A DNA stretch of 64,000 bases from Penicillium oxalicum. Taxonomy: Eukaryota; Ascomycota; Eurotiomycetes; Eurotiales; Aspergillaceae. A program made the translations under genes and the position numbers. The DNA is taken from NCBI RefSeq assembly GCF_001723175.1, contig NC_064651.1, positions 2,418,001 to 2,482,000 on the forward strand, written 5' to 3'. Shown in pieces: positions 16,120 through 27,328 of this stretch. Numbering within the stretch: position 1 is the first letter of the stretch; each line of letters starts with the position of its first letter. The notes under the pieces are model-generated. The model was not told the DNA's origin, made no database searches, and was given only the letters and a program-made list of their open reading frames with translations.

Positions 16120-16475
16120 ATAGACGGATTCCATCGCGGATCGAGTTGGCCAGCGTCCCCCAAGTGTCGAACAGAGATACCACCGTCAAGAATTTCCTGT
16201 TCCTTCTTTTAGTCTAGTTCCGCAGGCTCGGAGAATGACACATGCTGCTACTCTTTTTTTTTTAAAAAAAAACCCCCCCATCAAAAGAACCAGATGGGGA
16301 TCCCCTCCTTTCTGGATTCAATCACACATCACTTGTTCTCATCATAGATGGTGGGATCGTAAATTGTAAATGGGAGATGCAACATATATACCCAGTTTCT
16401 TTTCTTACCAATCACGCACTCTGGAGCACAGCCAACCTCTTCTTCCCGTGAGTGTTGGAGCTTACAGAATACCGT
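16120..16475. other. Intergenic region between convergent genes, with a T/A/C homopolymer block
   Basis: This short region separates the ends of the xylanase and the reductase. It contains ten T (16254-16263), nine A (16264-16272) and seven C (16273-16279) back to back. The T/A part could fold on itself and may sit in the 3' untranslated region; no gene was seen. Confidence 0.6.
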
Positions 16476-17520
16476 TTAGACATTGACGACTCCATGGCGG
16501 ATCAAACTTTCCGCCGAGGCCACGACGGCATCAGCATTGGAGCGAGGGTTCCATCCAAGCAAAGTCTTCGCCTTTTCGATCGACCCAGGACGCGCCTCGT
16601 CCAGGTACGGCACCACGAGAGCGATTCCCGAGTCGAAAAAGGCAAGAGACCGCAACACAAAATTGGGGATCGTTCTCGTCGGCACTTTCCTAGCCTGGGA
16701 ACCCATTCGGTCACGGAGCGTGAGGGCAATATCCCGAATCGACATGGCGGGCGGCGACATGCACAAGAATCGTTCTCCTTTGGCCCTGGGGTGCGTCATG
16801 GCAAGGAGATGCAGGTCGGCCACATCGCGGACATCCACCACACCAAATTCAATATTGGGACATCCTGGAATGGCGCCGCTCAAGAGACGGCTGGCCACCT
16901 GGATCGAGGTGGATATCTCGGGTCCTAGAATGGGACCCATGACGCTGACCGGGTTGACTACCGACAGCTCCAGCGAACCCCCTTCTTTTTCGATAAAGTC
17001 CCAGGCCGCACGCTCGGCAATGGTCTTGCTCTTCTCGTAGGCGCCGACTCCCGGCCCATCAAGATCGGTCCAGTCCTCCTCGGTGAAGGGCTTTTGTGGA
17101 TCTCGGCCTCGATGTCCCTGGCCGATGGCGGCAAATGAAGAAGTGACGACAACTCGTTTCACGCTAGCGTCTCTGGCAGCCCGAAGCACCCGAAGCGTGC
17201 CATCGCGGGCGGGAACAATCAGGTTGTTTCATTCTTCGGGCTTCTGCCGGGAATGGAGACGCGACGTGAAGGACGTAGGTGCAATCCTCGACGGCTTCTT
17301 TCCAGCCGTCGTCCTGGAGGAGGTCGGCTTCTTTGAAGATGACCGTGTCCGGGTTCGGTGCTCCCGCGGATCGCAGGGCTTGAACAATGGACTCGACCCG
17401 TTTCAGCGACCGAACTGTGGCCCTGACTTGGTAACCCGCATGCAGGCACTGGATGATGCACCACATGGCGATGAAGCCAGATCCTCCCGTGACCAGCACA
17501 CGGTCATTATTGCTCGCCAT
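16476..17520 (-). pseudogene. NAD(P)-dependent dihydroflavonol/cinnamoyl reductase-like protein, frameshifted
   Basis: An extended short-chain dehydrogenase of the DFR/aldehyde-reductase type, which reduces a carbonyl with NAD(P)H; the substrate is unknown. The N-terminal half (from 17520) has the Rossmann motif VLVTGGSGFIA. The C-terminal half (to 16476) has the active-site region VVVTSSFAAIG and AYEKSK (YxxxK). The halves lie in different frames. Around 17227-17240 the conserved link between SPFPAEA and LIVPARDG is broken by two apparent single-base losses, one in a C-run (17238-17240) and one in an A-run (17227-17229, minus strand). Everything else aligns to a normal protein of about 348 residues. 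It may be a young pseudogene or an assembly error in homopolymers. The interval is too short to hold an intron. Confidence 0.75.
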
Positions 17521-19481
17521 GGCGGATGAGATTTGGCGATGGAATCAGACCTGGACACTTGGCGGGATGCTTCCAATGGTCCACCTCCCAAAAGATAAAA
17601 TGTATAAATATAACCACAAGAGATCAGAGTCCCAAGATCTGCCTTCGTGTAGGAGGTGGAGACTTTTCGTATGTCTGGAATATTGGGAATGCTCTTGTGT
17701 TCACGGAGGAGCTCTAGCGCGGGGGCGTTGGCGATGATTGGTGACGATGCCGAGAAATCATGCAGGTCCAACCTTCTGATCAGAGCTTCTTACTCTGCCA
17801 GTTTCTTCAAAGGAGGGAACCGATCTTGGCCGAAGATGAGTGGGTCAGTGCCGCTGCTTCGTTTCAACTGGTCGTCGATGCGCGTCTGATTCGCTCCGGA
17901 CCAATTAGCCGACCTTTGAGGCTGGTCTTCGACCGTCCTGTCCCATTTTCACTAGTTGAAGGGGCGGTCGTCCAAATGGGTTAGCGGTCGCCTGCTAAGG
18001 CATCACGCCGATCCATTTCTCAATATTCTTTCGTTTTTCCGAACATTGGCAAAGAGTCAAGGTGGATGTTTGAGGCTGACCTGTCAGCCTTTGTGTCTGT
18101 ACAGTTCGCCGTAGAGCTTTTGGGAGCTTCCGAAGCTGTTCTGTGGAGCGGGTTATCGGTTATCGGGGGCAATCTGGAAAGACCGTACCCATGCGTGGCT
18201 GTACTTTGATCCGGGAATCGGTCGGAGCCCAACAGACGAGCACGTCCGGAGTTATTCTGGTTGGAAATAACCATACGGTGAACGTGCTGACAAAAGATGC
18301 GCCAATTCAAGAGAAAAAAGAAACCGATCTCGTCTCGAATGCAATCTTGCCCCATATCCCCCACGTGAGTTCTACGGTGGGAGATCTAGAGTGTATCCAA
18401 CTAGTGAGCCACCGCTTTTCCCCTGTAACCACACGCACCTCTCACCAGGTGATCTGTCGAGAGTGCCCTATTCAAGCACCTCACTCGACGAACTTCGGTG
18501 CAACAAGACAGTCGCGCTGAACAGATGTGCGTGTGAAAAGGGTAGGTAGTGACCGTGGCCATGGTCGCTCCACGGAGCATCCTAAACCCTTTTCGGATGT
18601 TCAGCTGGGGTGATTGGTGTCAGCAGACGGCGGACTCTCAAGTTGGAATCGCGCTCAACGGCGCCGAGAAACTAGCGCTGTCCCCAAGCCGTTTCGTTTC
18701 CCGGATTGTACAGTCGCAGTAAACGACTTGGACTCGGTTTCTCTGAGTGGTGAGCTGACGGAGAGCTCCGACCCACTGAATTGTATCTCCAGACTCTTCA
18801 ACCCTGCACACCCGGTTTTGGGTGCCCCACCCAGTGGTGACGATATACACGTGGCAGTGGATTCAAGTCGGGTCCTGCACCTGTCACCCTAGGATTATTT
18901 CCTGCACATGCTGGAGCAGTGAACGTGGTTTTCCAGCATGTCCGATATACAGGAGCAATACCCGATACTTACTCTCCAACCCACATGAGCGGGTTGGCCT
19001 GAAGGCAGAGTTTCGACACATTTAGGACCCGACGGGAAGGGCGGATCTCCGATCTCCATTCTTGCCAATGCCTGCAGTTGTCTTCGCCTGATGCTGGGCA
19101 GAGTTTGGCTCACATCCGATGGCAAAGCTCGGCTGTCAGCGGGCGACACCAATAATAAGCAAGAAAAGAGAGAATGGGGGGGGGGGGGGGATGAGCAAGT
19201 AGAAAATTAAAAAAAAAAAAATGGGGTTCCTACCCGCCCACGACACAGCTCGTTATTTTCAAACACCTCAAAACGATTCAGGATGGTCAGAGAGAGAGGG
19301 AGCAGGATTCATACTTTACTCCAGCCGAAGCTACTAGTACCAGTCCAGAAGAAAGACTTCTTCCTGCTGATTCCCTACGTCTGGACCTCCTCCTCCTCCA
19401 CCTTCTCCTTCTCTCCTTCTTTTTCTTCTTGCCTCTTTCGACCGCGAAACTCTGGTTTCATAACTCCACCCGATCATCGCC
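17521..19481. other. Intergenic region between divergent genes
   Basis: No gene recognised. It separates the start of the reductase from the start of the methyltransferase and contains a run of 15 G at 19176-19190, an A-run near 19209, and a CT-rich leader (about 19378-19440) directly before the methyltransferase ATG. Confidence 0.6.
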
Positions 19482-21309
19482 ATGGCTGATCAACAAATTG
19501 ACGTGGTTTGTTAAAATTCTCGCTCCCTCGGCGACTCGCACGGCGCAAGCAGGATGAGTAAGACTGGTCTGACAAGGGCGTATCTATCCTCCTAGGATCC
19601 GGATTTACATCTGGCGAGAGATGTCGGAGCCGACGCACCCCAGGATTTTGACTCGTAGGTTGATGGCACGCTCTTCTGCGTTTTCACCATGTAAACGATT
19701 GGAACCTCGTCGCGGGAACTAAAATGTGTTTCTTTTCTCTCTCGTACAACAGCGAAACAACATCCATTGCATCGCAGATCGCAAAAGGCCGCATGGAGAA
19801 TGGACGAAGGTAAGACCTAGGGTTCTGCCACGAAGATGGGATTCACGTGAGATATCAACCTCGGAAATTCCAGGTATCAAGCATTGAAGGAAAATGTCTA
19901 TTGGTGAGTCGTCCCCTCACGCTTTCCGGTATACTATGCCTCCACGATCATCTGGCTGATCCTCGGAAAAGGAGCCCCTCAGATGAACAGCAATTCGAAG
20001 CGTTCGAGCTGGGGTAAGAATTCATTGTTTCACCGCGTTTGGAACGGCGGACAGCGGGATATCTGACCGACGGCATGTACCTAGTCACATGGTGTCTATC
20101 ATGTTGGATTACCACCAGCCCAATCGCTTCTTTGCCGCGCCTATCGGCAATAAACCCAAGGTCTGCATGCGGTTCCAACCTAGAGAGCAGGGGAAACATC
20201 ATGCTGACAAGGGACTCAGCACATTTTGGACATTGGAACCGGGAGAGGCAGCTGGGCAATGTAATATCTCTCTTCCAAATCAGATTCGCAGTCAGCGCTA
20301 ACTTGGGCAATAGAGATGTCGCAGATCAATATCCAGAAGGTAAGAAATTCTTTGCATCTGTGCGAGCCCTTGATTATTATTATTTTTTGGCCCACGCAAA
20401 GTCCTCATCGGAACTAACTCGACTAGCCACCGTCCGCGGGGTGGACCTCTTTCCACCTCCAGTCACCTGGGTCCCGCCTAACTGCGTGTTAGAAGTTGAC
20501 GACGTGCAGAGGCCATGGACATGGAAAGAGCCCTTTGACCTGATTCACATCCGCCAGCTACTCGGCTCATTCACTCCCGAAGGATGGCGAGATTTATACC
20601 AGCAATGTTACGAGTGAGACTTCATTTCCCACCCTCGAAGCCCCCACATTTCCAATCGACACGGACTGATCAAAAGACGTTGCCGGTTTCAAGAAACTTG
20701 GCCCCCGATGGCTGGATCGAACAGATGGAGTTTGATGTCCGCGTACGCAGCGACGACGGCTCTCTCCCACCAAACAGTGTGCTAGCCGGCTGGGGCGATA
20801 ACTTCATTGCTTGTGCAGCACGAGCGGGCCGATCACTAACGACCCAGGAGACCATGCGAGCTTCGATTGAGGCGGCGGGGTTTGTGGATGTGCATGAACG
20901 TCTGTACAAAGTTCCCATGGGCCCCTGGCCCAAGGATAAGGTCCTCAAGGAAGTCGGCCTGCTCAATCTGGAGCACTGGAAGTCCGGACTGGAAGGTTAT
21001 GCCATGTGGCTACTGACGAAATTTGGCGCTCCAACTCCCTGGACTAAAGAGGAAGTTGAGATATACCTGGTGAATGTGCGCAAGGAATTGCAGAATGCCC
21101 ACATTCATGGATACGGATACGCGTGAGTCTTTCCAAACCCCCCTCTCACCTGGAGAGAAAGAAATTCCATACGATGAGTATTTTGACGGGCTCTGTTTTT
21201 CTTTTCTAATCATTTCGAGGGCCTTCTGCACAGCCGGCGAGTATGGGCAAGAAAACCGAGAGACGATCACATGGTTCAGACCAAGATCAAAACCGAGCAG
21301 TCACCGTGA
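19482..21309 (+). CDS. LaeA-like SAM-dependent methyltransferase, 11 exons
   Basis: Class I methyltransferase of the large fungal LaeA/Llm-like group, some members of which regulate secondary metabolism while others methylate small molecules. I joined eleven exons: 19482-19505, 19596-19654, 19753-19809, 19874-19903, 19972-20013, 20085-20160, 20220-20260, 20314-20339, 20427-20613, 20694-21122 and 21234-21309. They total 1047 bases (348 residues) and all introns have GT...AG ends. SAM-binding motif I is ILDIGTGRG at residues 98-106, followed by the acidic loop motif near RGVDLFPP and the typical PFDLIHIRQLLGS segment. The N-terminus (MADQQIDVDPDLHL) is acidic. The neighbours are a broken reductase and a transcription factor, which loosely suggests secondary metabolism, but no synthase is present. 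The substrate cannot be told. Confidence 0.88.
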
Positions 21310-22199
21310 ATAGTGTGGCATTTGGCTTTCAGGACCAACAAGTTACGGTCATCCCATAGCGGGCCAGAAAAAAAAGGGAAAGAAAGAAAAAGAAAACGAG
21401 GCAGAATGGTTCTGCTTTAGTGCTAATGTGCCCATCTGGACTTCTGACCTGAAAACCAAGTCCACACGCTTCTCGCCGTATTCTCTCTCACGAATATCAT
21501 TCATGTTCATTGGCGACCAGGGGCAGGGGGGGCGGTAATTTGTACGGCGCATGGACTATCAACAGAGACAACCTGCACAGTGGATGACAACGACAGGCGC
21601 ATATACTTGGAATCGCAATTGACGGCAAAAAGAAAACAAAAGCATCTTGTGTGGTCTCAAGGGCTTTGTTTTGCTCCAAGGCATTAAAATAAAGTTGTGG
21701 GTGAGGACAAGGTTGCTGCATTAGCGCTCGCTAGTCATGCGCCAGCTCAACGGGGCACATGTTAATCCTCGGAAGGGCTCACGAGACCTAAAATGATAAA
21801 GAGGCCTAGCTACGATGATTGAATCGTAAATCTCCATTTGACATGTGCCAAAGGGGCTCAAAAATCGAAAAGGGAAATTTTCCGACTCGAGTCCCAAATC
21901 GGAAAGAGATGTGTGCCTGTCAGAGCATCAATCTGCTCGGTGCAGCCACACACGTGATGTGTATCGGTTCCCGGGCAATACGTGGATCGGTCTAATCATT
22001 TCACACGTCGGAGTTTCTTTAGACTATGCCGTCAAGATCAACAATTGTTTCAATCAGACCCGGGACTATTAACCCTATACAATGATGGAAAGTCCGATCT
22101 CGTTGTCCAGACCGGGTCACATTAGATTCAGTCATGCTGGTCATAGATTTCTGTTGTTTTGGAGGAGGGCGCGAGGAGCCATAAATCGTGAGACGGCTT
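21310..22199. other. Intergenic region between convergent genes
   Basis: No gene recognised between the end of the methyltransferase and the end of the transcription factor. It includes an A-rich tract near 21366-21400; otherwise featureless. Confidence 0.6.
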
Positions 22200-24487
22200 T
22201 TAGCAAGGCCCCTCGAATACCGGCTCCATGATCCTTTCAACGTCATGCCATACTTGTCTCAAAATCACAAGCAGGACGCGGTCCACATAAAAGAACCCGA
22301 GGAGGACAGTGCGACACTCTTGCCAGGTGCGGATCTCGTACAATTTGGCAGCTTTGGCTAGTTCCGACACAAAGTAGGTCCGTTCGTGAGGCATGACCTG
22401 ACTGCTGGCTGCACCGATGAAAAGTAGCCAAATCAGCAAGTCGCGGCATAACGCGAAGAGCCCGGTGGGTATTGTTGCTTCCAGGGCAGCGCGCAGGGCA
22501 AGGATAGGTTTGGGCATGAGAGGTGCGAGGAGAGGATAAAAACCCCACATGTACATGGTGTGGAAGCAGAGACAGGCGAGGCGAGTACAGCCCTCGATGG
22601 AGTTGTCGCCCTTGATCTGACCGGTCGGGGTATATCGGTCTGCATGGAGGGAATACTCGATAGAGAGCACTTCGACGTTGAAGTAGTTTTCGGTCTCGTC
22701 ATCAAACTCTTTGGGAGTACCGCCCCCTTTGACCCATTCGGCGTACCAACACAGCTCGAGAAGATCGTAGATGGTTTTGGAAAACGCTTCGCTGAAGATG
22801 CCTGTGATGTTTAAGAGGGGCAGAAGACGCGTTGCGCAGAGGGCGATGTCGTCGTTGGGTGGAACAAGTGACAGGTTTGCAGGACGGGTGCAGCGCACAA
22901 AGGGAAAGATGGGTTTAGTCATGGCCATGCAGGCAACTCGAACATCGGTCCTGATGAGAAGAAGAGGGGAGGAGGAAATTAGCGTTTATTCCCCCGTCAC
23001 ACGAACGATTTGGTGTTCAATACCAATTGATCTGAAATCGGATATCGGCTGGGACTTCGGCAAAATCCTTTCGCATTCCAACCATCTGACGTAGGCCCGC
23101 CAAGTGAATCTTCAGATAGTCGACGTTGCCTGAGGCGATCTGGGTGTTTTTTTTTGGGATCAGCATCGGGGTCTTCATGATCTCACACGATGGGCCCTTC
23201 GCCCCCAACTCACCTCGATCGTCAACAACATGGACACCGACGCAATCAATTCATCACTAGCACATTTCGCCGGGTCCGACAGACCCTCGTTCACCAGTCG
23301 AATCGTCTCACCCCGGTGATGAAAAGTGTCCACCACTAACGCACTGCGCTGCTGCTCGGGGTCGCGCAAGGGCAATTCGCCCCGTTGCATGGCCGCGTTC
23401 GAGGTAGCCATACAGATGGCAGCATGAAGGACGGCTGGATCGCGCTGTAATAGAGCGGCCCAGTGGGCCTGCAGTTTGGGTTTGTAGCGGGTCTGTAACG
23501 GATGCGCTTCCTGGGTCAGATCCCACAGAACTGTTCATGGTCATCGATGTCAGCCGGATCATCCTTGCCGACGGGTTGAATGGAAATGAGGAAAGACGAC
23601 TCACAGATATGTAAATGCCGCATCATCCGGTCGGTCAATTGGGTGTGTCCCGTATTAAACGGATCATTCGCGCCGGATCCTACATAAGACCACGGAGAGT
23701 ATCGTAGTGAATTGGAGGGGGAGTACTCTATCACCTGGTCGCCTGGGCTGCTCTCTTCCCACGAGGCTCCGCTTCCGGTCGGTCCATTTTGGTCCTCTGT
23801 CGCAATCGCTAGGGAGAGGCGATGTTCTTGACTCGGCGCGCTCGGGCTGGGGTCTTGTGTCACGGGCGACGTATCACTCGCTTGAGACCCGCCGTGAACG
23901 CTGGTCGACGAGGAGGGCGTCCCGTTTGTGCTTCGGTTGGAACTAGCTCCCTCCGAGATCGTCTCCGGGGGCTGAAAGGCCAAATGCTTCCATGTCTTGC
24001 CTTTATATTTTTTGGTGCTCTCTAGGCGCTTCTTTCGATTATGCTCTGACATCACGTGCGACCGTATGCGCTTCAACGTCTCTTCCTTCGTCCCCGTCGC
24101 CGCGGAATCGGCGTCCGTGTTGACCCAGAAGAGTGTGGATTTGCCGGCTGAGGCATTGGCTGCCTTGCGGGGCTTGCGGACCTTGGAGGGGACATTGCGC
24201 TCTGTAGTCGTTGTGCCTTGGGAGGTGGCCTGCGCGAGCTGTGGCACTGTCGCAGAGGACGCCGATCCAGGCGTCGCGGGGTGCGATAATGGTGGAGACG
24301 TCGAGGATGGCGGGTGCGCAACCGTCACTTTCGATGTGTCGGCGGCGCCCGTGTGCAGATTTGGATCGGCTCCAGACCATGTCGGGGAAGCGGCTGAGTG
24401 AGACCGAGAATGCATGGGTAGCGTCAGGCTGTTCTCTCCCGGGAAAATTCGCTCGGCGGCCATGACTCGCAGCAAACGTGACCACAA
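22200..24487 (-). CDS. Fungal-specific transcription factor domain protein (PF11951-like), no zinc cluster
   Basis: Probable nuclear regulator. Exons in coding order: 24487-23605, 23530-23214, 23139-23024 and 22950-22200, with GT...AG introns of 73-74 bases, giving 688 residues from the 24487 ATG. In-frame ATGs at 24463 and 24415 give shorter options; the one at 24415 (MHSRSHSAASP) would leave 664 residues. The N-terminal half is Ser/Pro/Thr-rich and carries FWVNTD, followed by a basic stretch KRIRSHVMSEHNRKKR. That signature is common in factors which have the PF11951 C-terminal region but no Zn2Cys6 cluster, and I see no cysteine cluster. The C-terminal half contains HWAALLQRDPAVLHAAI, YLKIHLAGLRQMVGMR and a hydrophobic helical region with LCWYAEW, typical of that domain. 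The targets are unknown. Confidence 0.8.
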
Positions 24488-27328
24488 TTACAAGCAAATT
24501 GATAAGGTACAACAATCTGGCCTGTCGACGCACCAAGAGCCTCGCGGCGACCAGATGAGCCCGCTCGGTTGGAATGGTCCAGTGATCTTATGGACTCGCG
24601 CGGACGATCGAGGATTTGGTGGGGGAGGGCAGAGGGCAAAGCGGACCTCCAGTCGGGGAGTAGACAGCACGCCACGAAGAGGTAGCTCTGATGGTGAGCG
24701 AGCGAGATCTTTAGGTGAGTATGCTCAGAGATGAAGACTTCGTCCCATCTCAGTAGCAACTTTCATCGCGGGCTGCTAGGCAAATCATGCATTCCCACTA
24801 AGGCGACTAGTGTACGAGTCGGGGATGTCGGACCTGGACCGGTGCCCAGCCAAGTGGACTTTTGCTGGCTATTCAAATAATGCCCGTCAGATTTGTGTGT
24901 TTGTGTGTTTTGACGGTGGTGGTGCGGATCATAGATCACGTCAGGAGCCTTTTGTTTCGTTTTGTTCCGTTGACACTCCCCCGGAAAAAAAAAATGGGGA
25001 TCTTGTCAGACCTTTCCTGACAGTCGTCAGAGGAGGACGTTTTGAGGCTGGATGGCGGGCGGCTGACGGAGTCGGAGATGACCTAAGGTTCGTACATTCG
25101 TACCTTGGGGGTGCTGGAGGCAGTGGTCCTTCACTTAAGTTGGTAGCCCTGATGTGGTGCCAACCTCCAAGCAGACCAGTCATCAGTCACCCAGTCACCA
25201 CTCATCACCAGACCCCAGAGGACTCCAGACTGGACCCGAGGCGGCCGAGTCGGCCCTGTAAGAAGGCGTTGGGGGTTCAAGTTGTTCGTGGTCAGATCGG
25301 ATCCACACCGCGGAGCAACGGGCAAAAGAACAAAAGGGCACAAGATTTTCCGCAAAGTGGGAACATGGAAGGACCCGAGAAAGTCTTCGCCCTCCGCTGG
25401 CTGGACCCTCGGAAACTCTATCGGCCCTGCAACGGGCTGAGCGGGCACAGATGCTGGATTCAGAGTGGCTCCGGCCAGCTTGCAAAGCGTGGACCGAGTC
25501 TCCTCTTGTGATCACGGAGACGGTGCCAAAGAACGGTACCTTGGTCACGAATAGCGTGTATGTAGGTGGAATGGGCGACTGGGTGATTCCATGGATGAAC
25601 CCGCGCACACGACATACACCTAGGTAGGTGCTATTACACTAGGAAATGCCTCACTAGCTACCAAGGCGCAAAGGCCATCAATCTTGTATCCCCAGAGAAG
25701 GTAGTGAACTGCACTCCGAGTAACGCATGCAGATAGGATTCGAGATGCAATCGAAACCTAGGACATGTATGTAGTAGAATTGGGCACACGGCTGATTTAC
25801 GTGGGTGGTTAATCGTGTTCGCCGAGGTAGAGACGATATGGAATCACAGTCAGACCTCCAGGGTACTCATCGTTCCCCTGATCGAGTGACAATTGCGATT
25901 CAGGCAGGCACCAGGCAGGATGGACATCGTTTGTACAATTTTACCCTGCGTACACCAAGTGTGTGTAGGCATTCGAGCCCGACAATCCACCCTCTTCCAG
26001 CCATCACTTGGTCCGCCTCTTGTCGAGAAAGCGAACGGCCGCAGAAACCTCAAGGTATTTGTTTCAATCAGGAGAGAATCCATCCAGGCGCCTCACCATC
26101 TTGACCTTGACCTGGAAGATCTCCAATTCAGCTTGTCGAGGGACTAGAGGAGGCTGGTGAACCTACCTTCTCAGACTGCATACAATCGTGCAGTTCTGCA
26201 GGACTGGAGGATATTGGACTCGACGGGGGAATGAGGCACTTTCAAGCTCGGAACCTGCGGTGGGCGTATCCGCGACCCGCAGGCCACTCATCTTGCAATT
26301 GGTCCATCGCCCTTTGGACGAGGGTAAACCTTCACAAAAGGGGGGCCGCAGCCGAGCCTGGATCACCTCTGGATCCGCTCGGAGCTGGTGATCAATTTTG
26401 GTGTCTTCCGTTGCAAAGTTTGACAAGTTCGTAAGTTGTTCAGAATTTGTTTTTCTTTTTGATTTTTGATTTTGATTTTTTTCTTTCTCTCATGATCAGT
26501 GAAACAGATGAAGCCATTTCGAGTCTCAACCGACTGGGACTCTGTGCAAGTCTCTGGAAACTCAGCGAGAACAAGGAAACAAGGTGGAGAGGCGTGGAAA
26601 ATAAGGAAAGGACGGTAAAGTCTATGCGGCCGGGCTGGTTCCATCTCGGAGGTCGTCGACACCCGGCCGGAATCTCGGGTCCAGAGATTCCGTTCTCTGC
26701 GGCGCTCATGCAAATCCTCATTTGCAAACTGAAAAGACCCGTCCGCGCGATGAAGGGCACGCAGTGCGTGGTACTACTGGCACACAAGTCTCTCATGCCA
26801 CCTCCCCACTCATCAATGATGTCGCTGGTCTCGACAAGATTGGGATTGCAGCATTCAATGAGATGGAGGCCATGAGAGTCATCTCGACTGATCGACACAT
26901 GCTCCGGGGCTGAACGCCGATACTCGCGTAATAGGGTTACTTGTCCCATACTTTTCATGCCCAACAGTCGATCGAGCGACGGGGTCCTATGCAGGAAATT
27001 GTCTAATTACAAGCTAAAATTGTACCGACTGCGGTACAATCTGGGGTCGAGGACGCCCTCACAACTCCGCGAGTATACGCGGCAAGATTTTATAGAAAAG
27101 CGCACCCGAGCCTCCGTCCCAAAGTCATCGGCCAGCAGCGCAGGGATGCAGGGCTCAACACTCACAGATAAACATGGGAGGAGATGGAGAAGCTGAGACG
27201 GGATCGAAAAGAGTGGACAGGGAAGAGATCGTAACAAAGAAGAGGGTAATGATAGCAAAATGGAAAGACTGGACCACAAATGACCACGAGGCGACCGCCC
27301 GCCCGACGCACCCCCTCCCACCACACAC
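24488..27328. other. Intergenic region without a recognisable gene
   Basis: No convincing gene. The longest open frame (24810-25511, plus) is low-quality sequence with no motif. ACCTAGGT occurs at 25618-25625. A T-rich block lies at about 26446-26485. Confidence 0.55.

Noticed and set aside
24810..25511. 233-codon open frame on the plus strand
   Set aside because: Composition is low quality (scattered Arg, Gly, Ser, Trp), no motif or family resemblance, and similar frames overlap it on the other strand.
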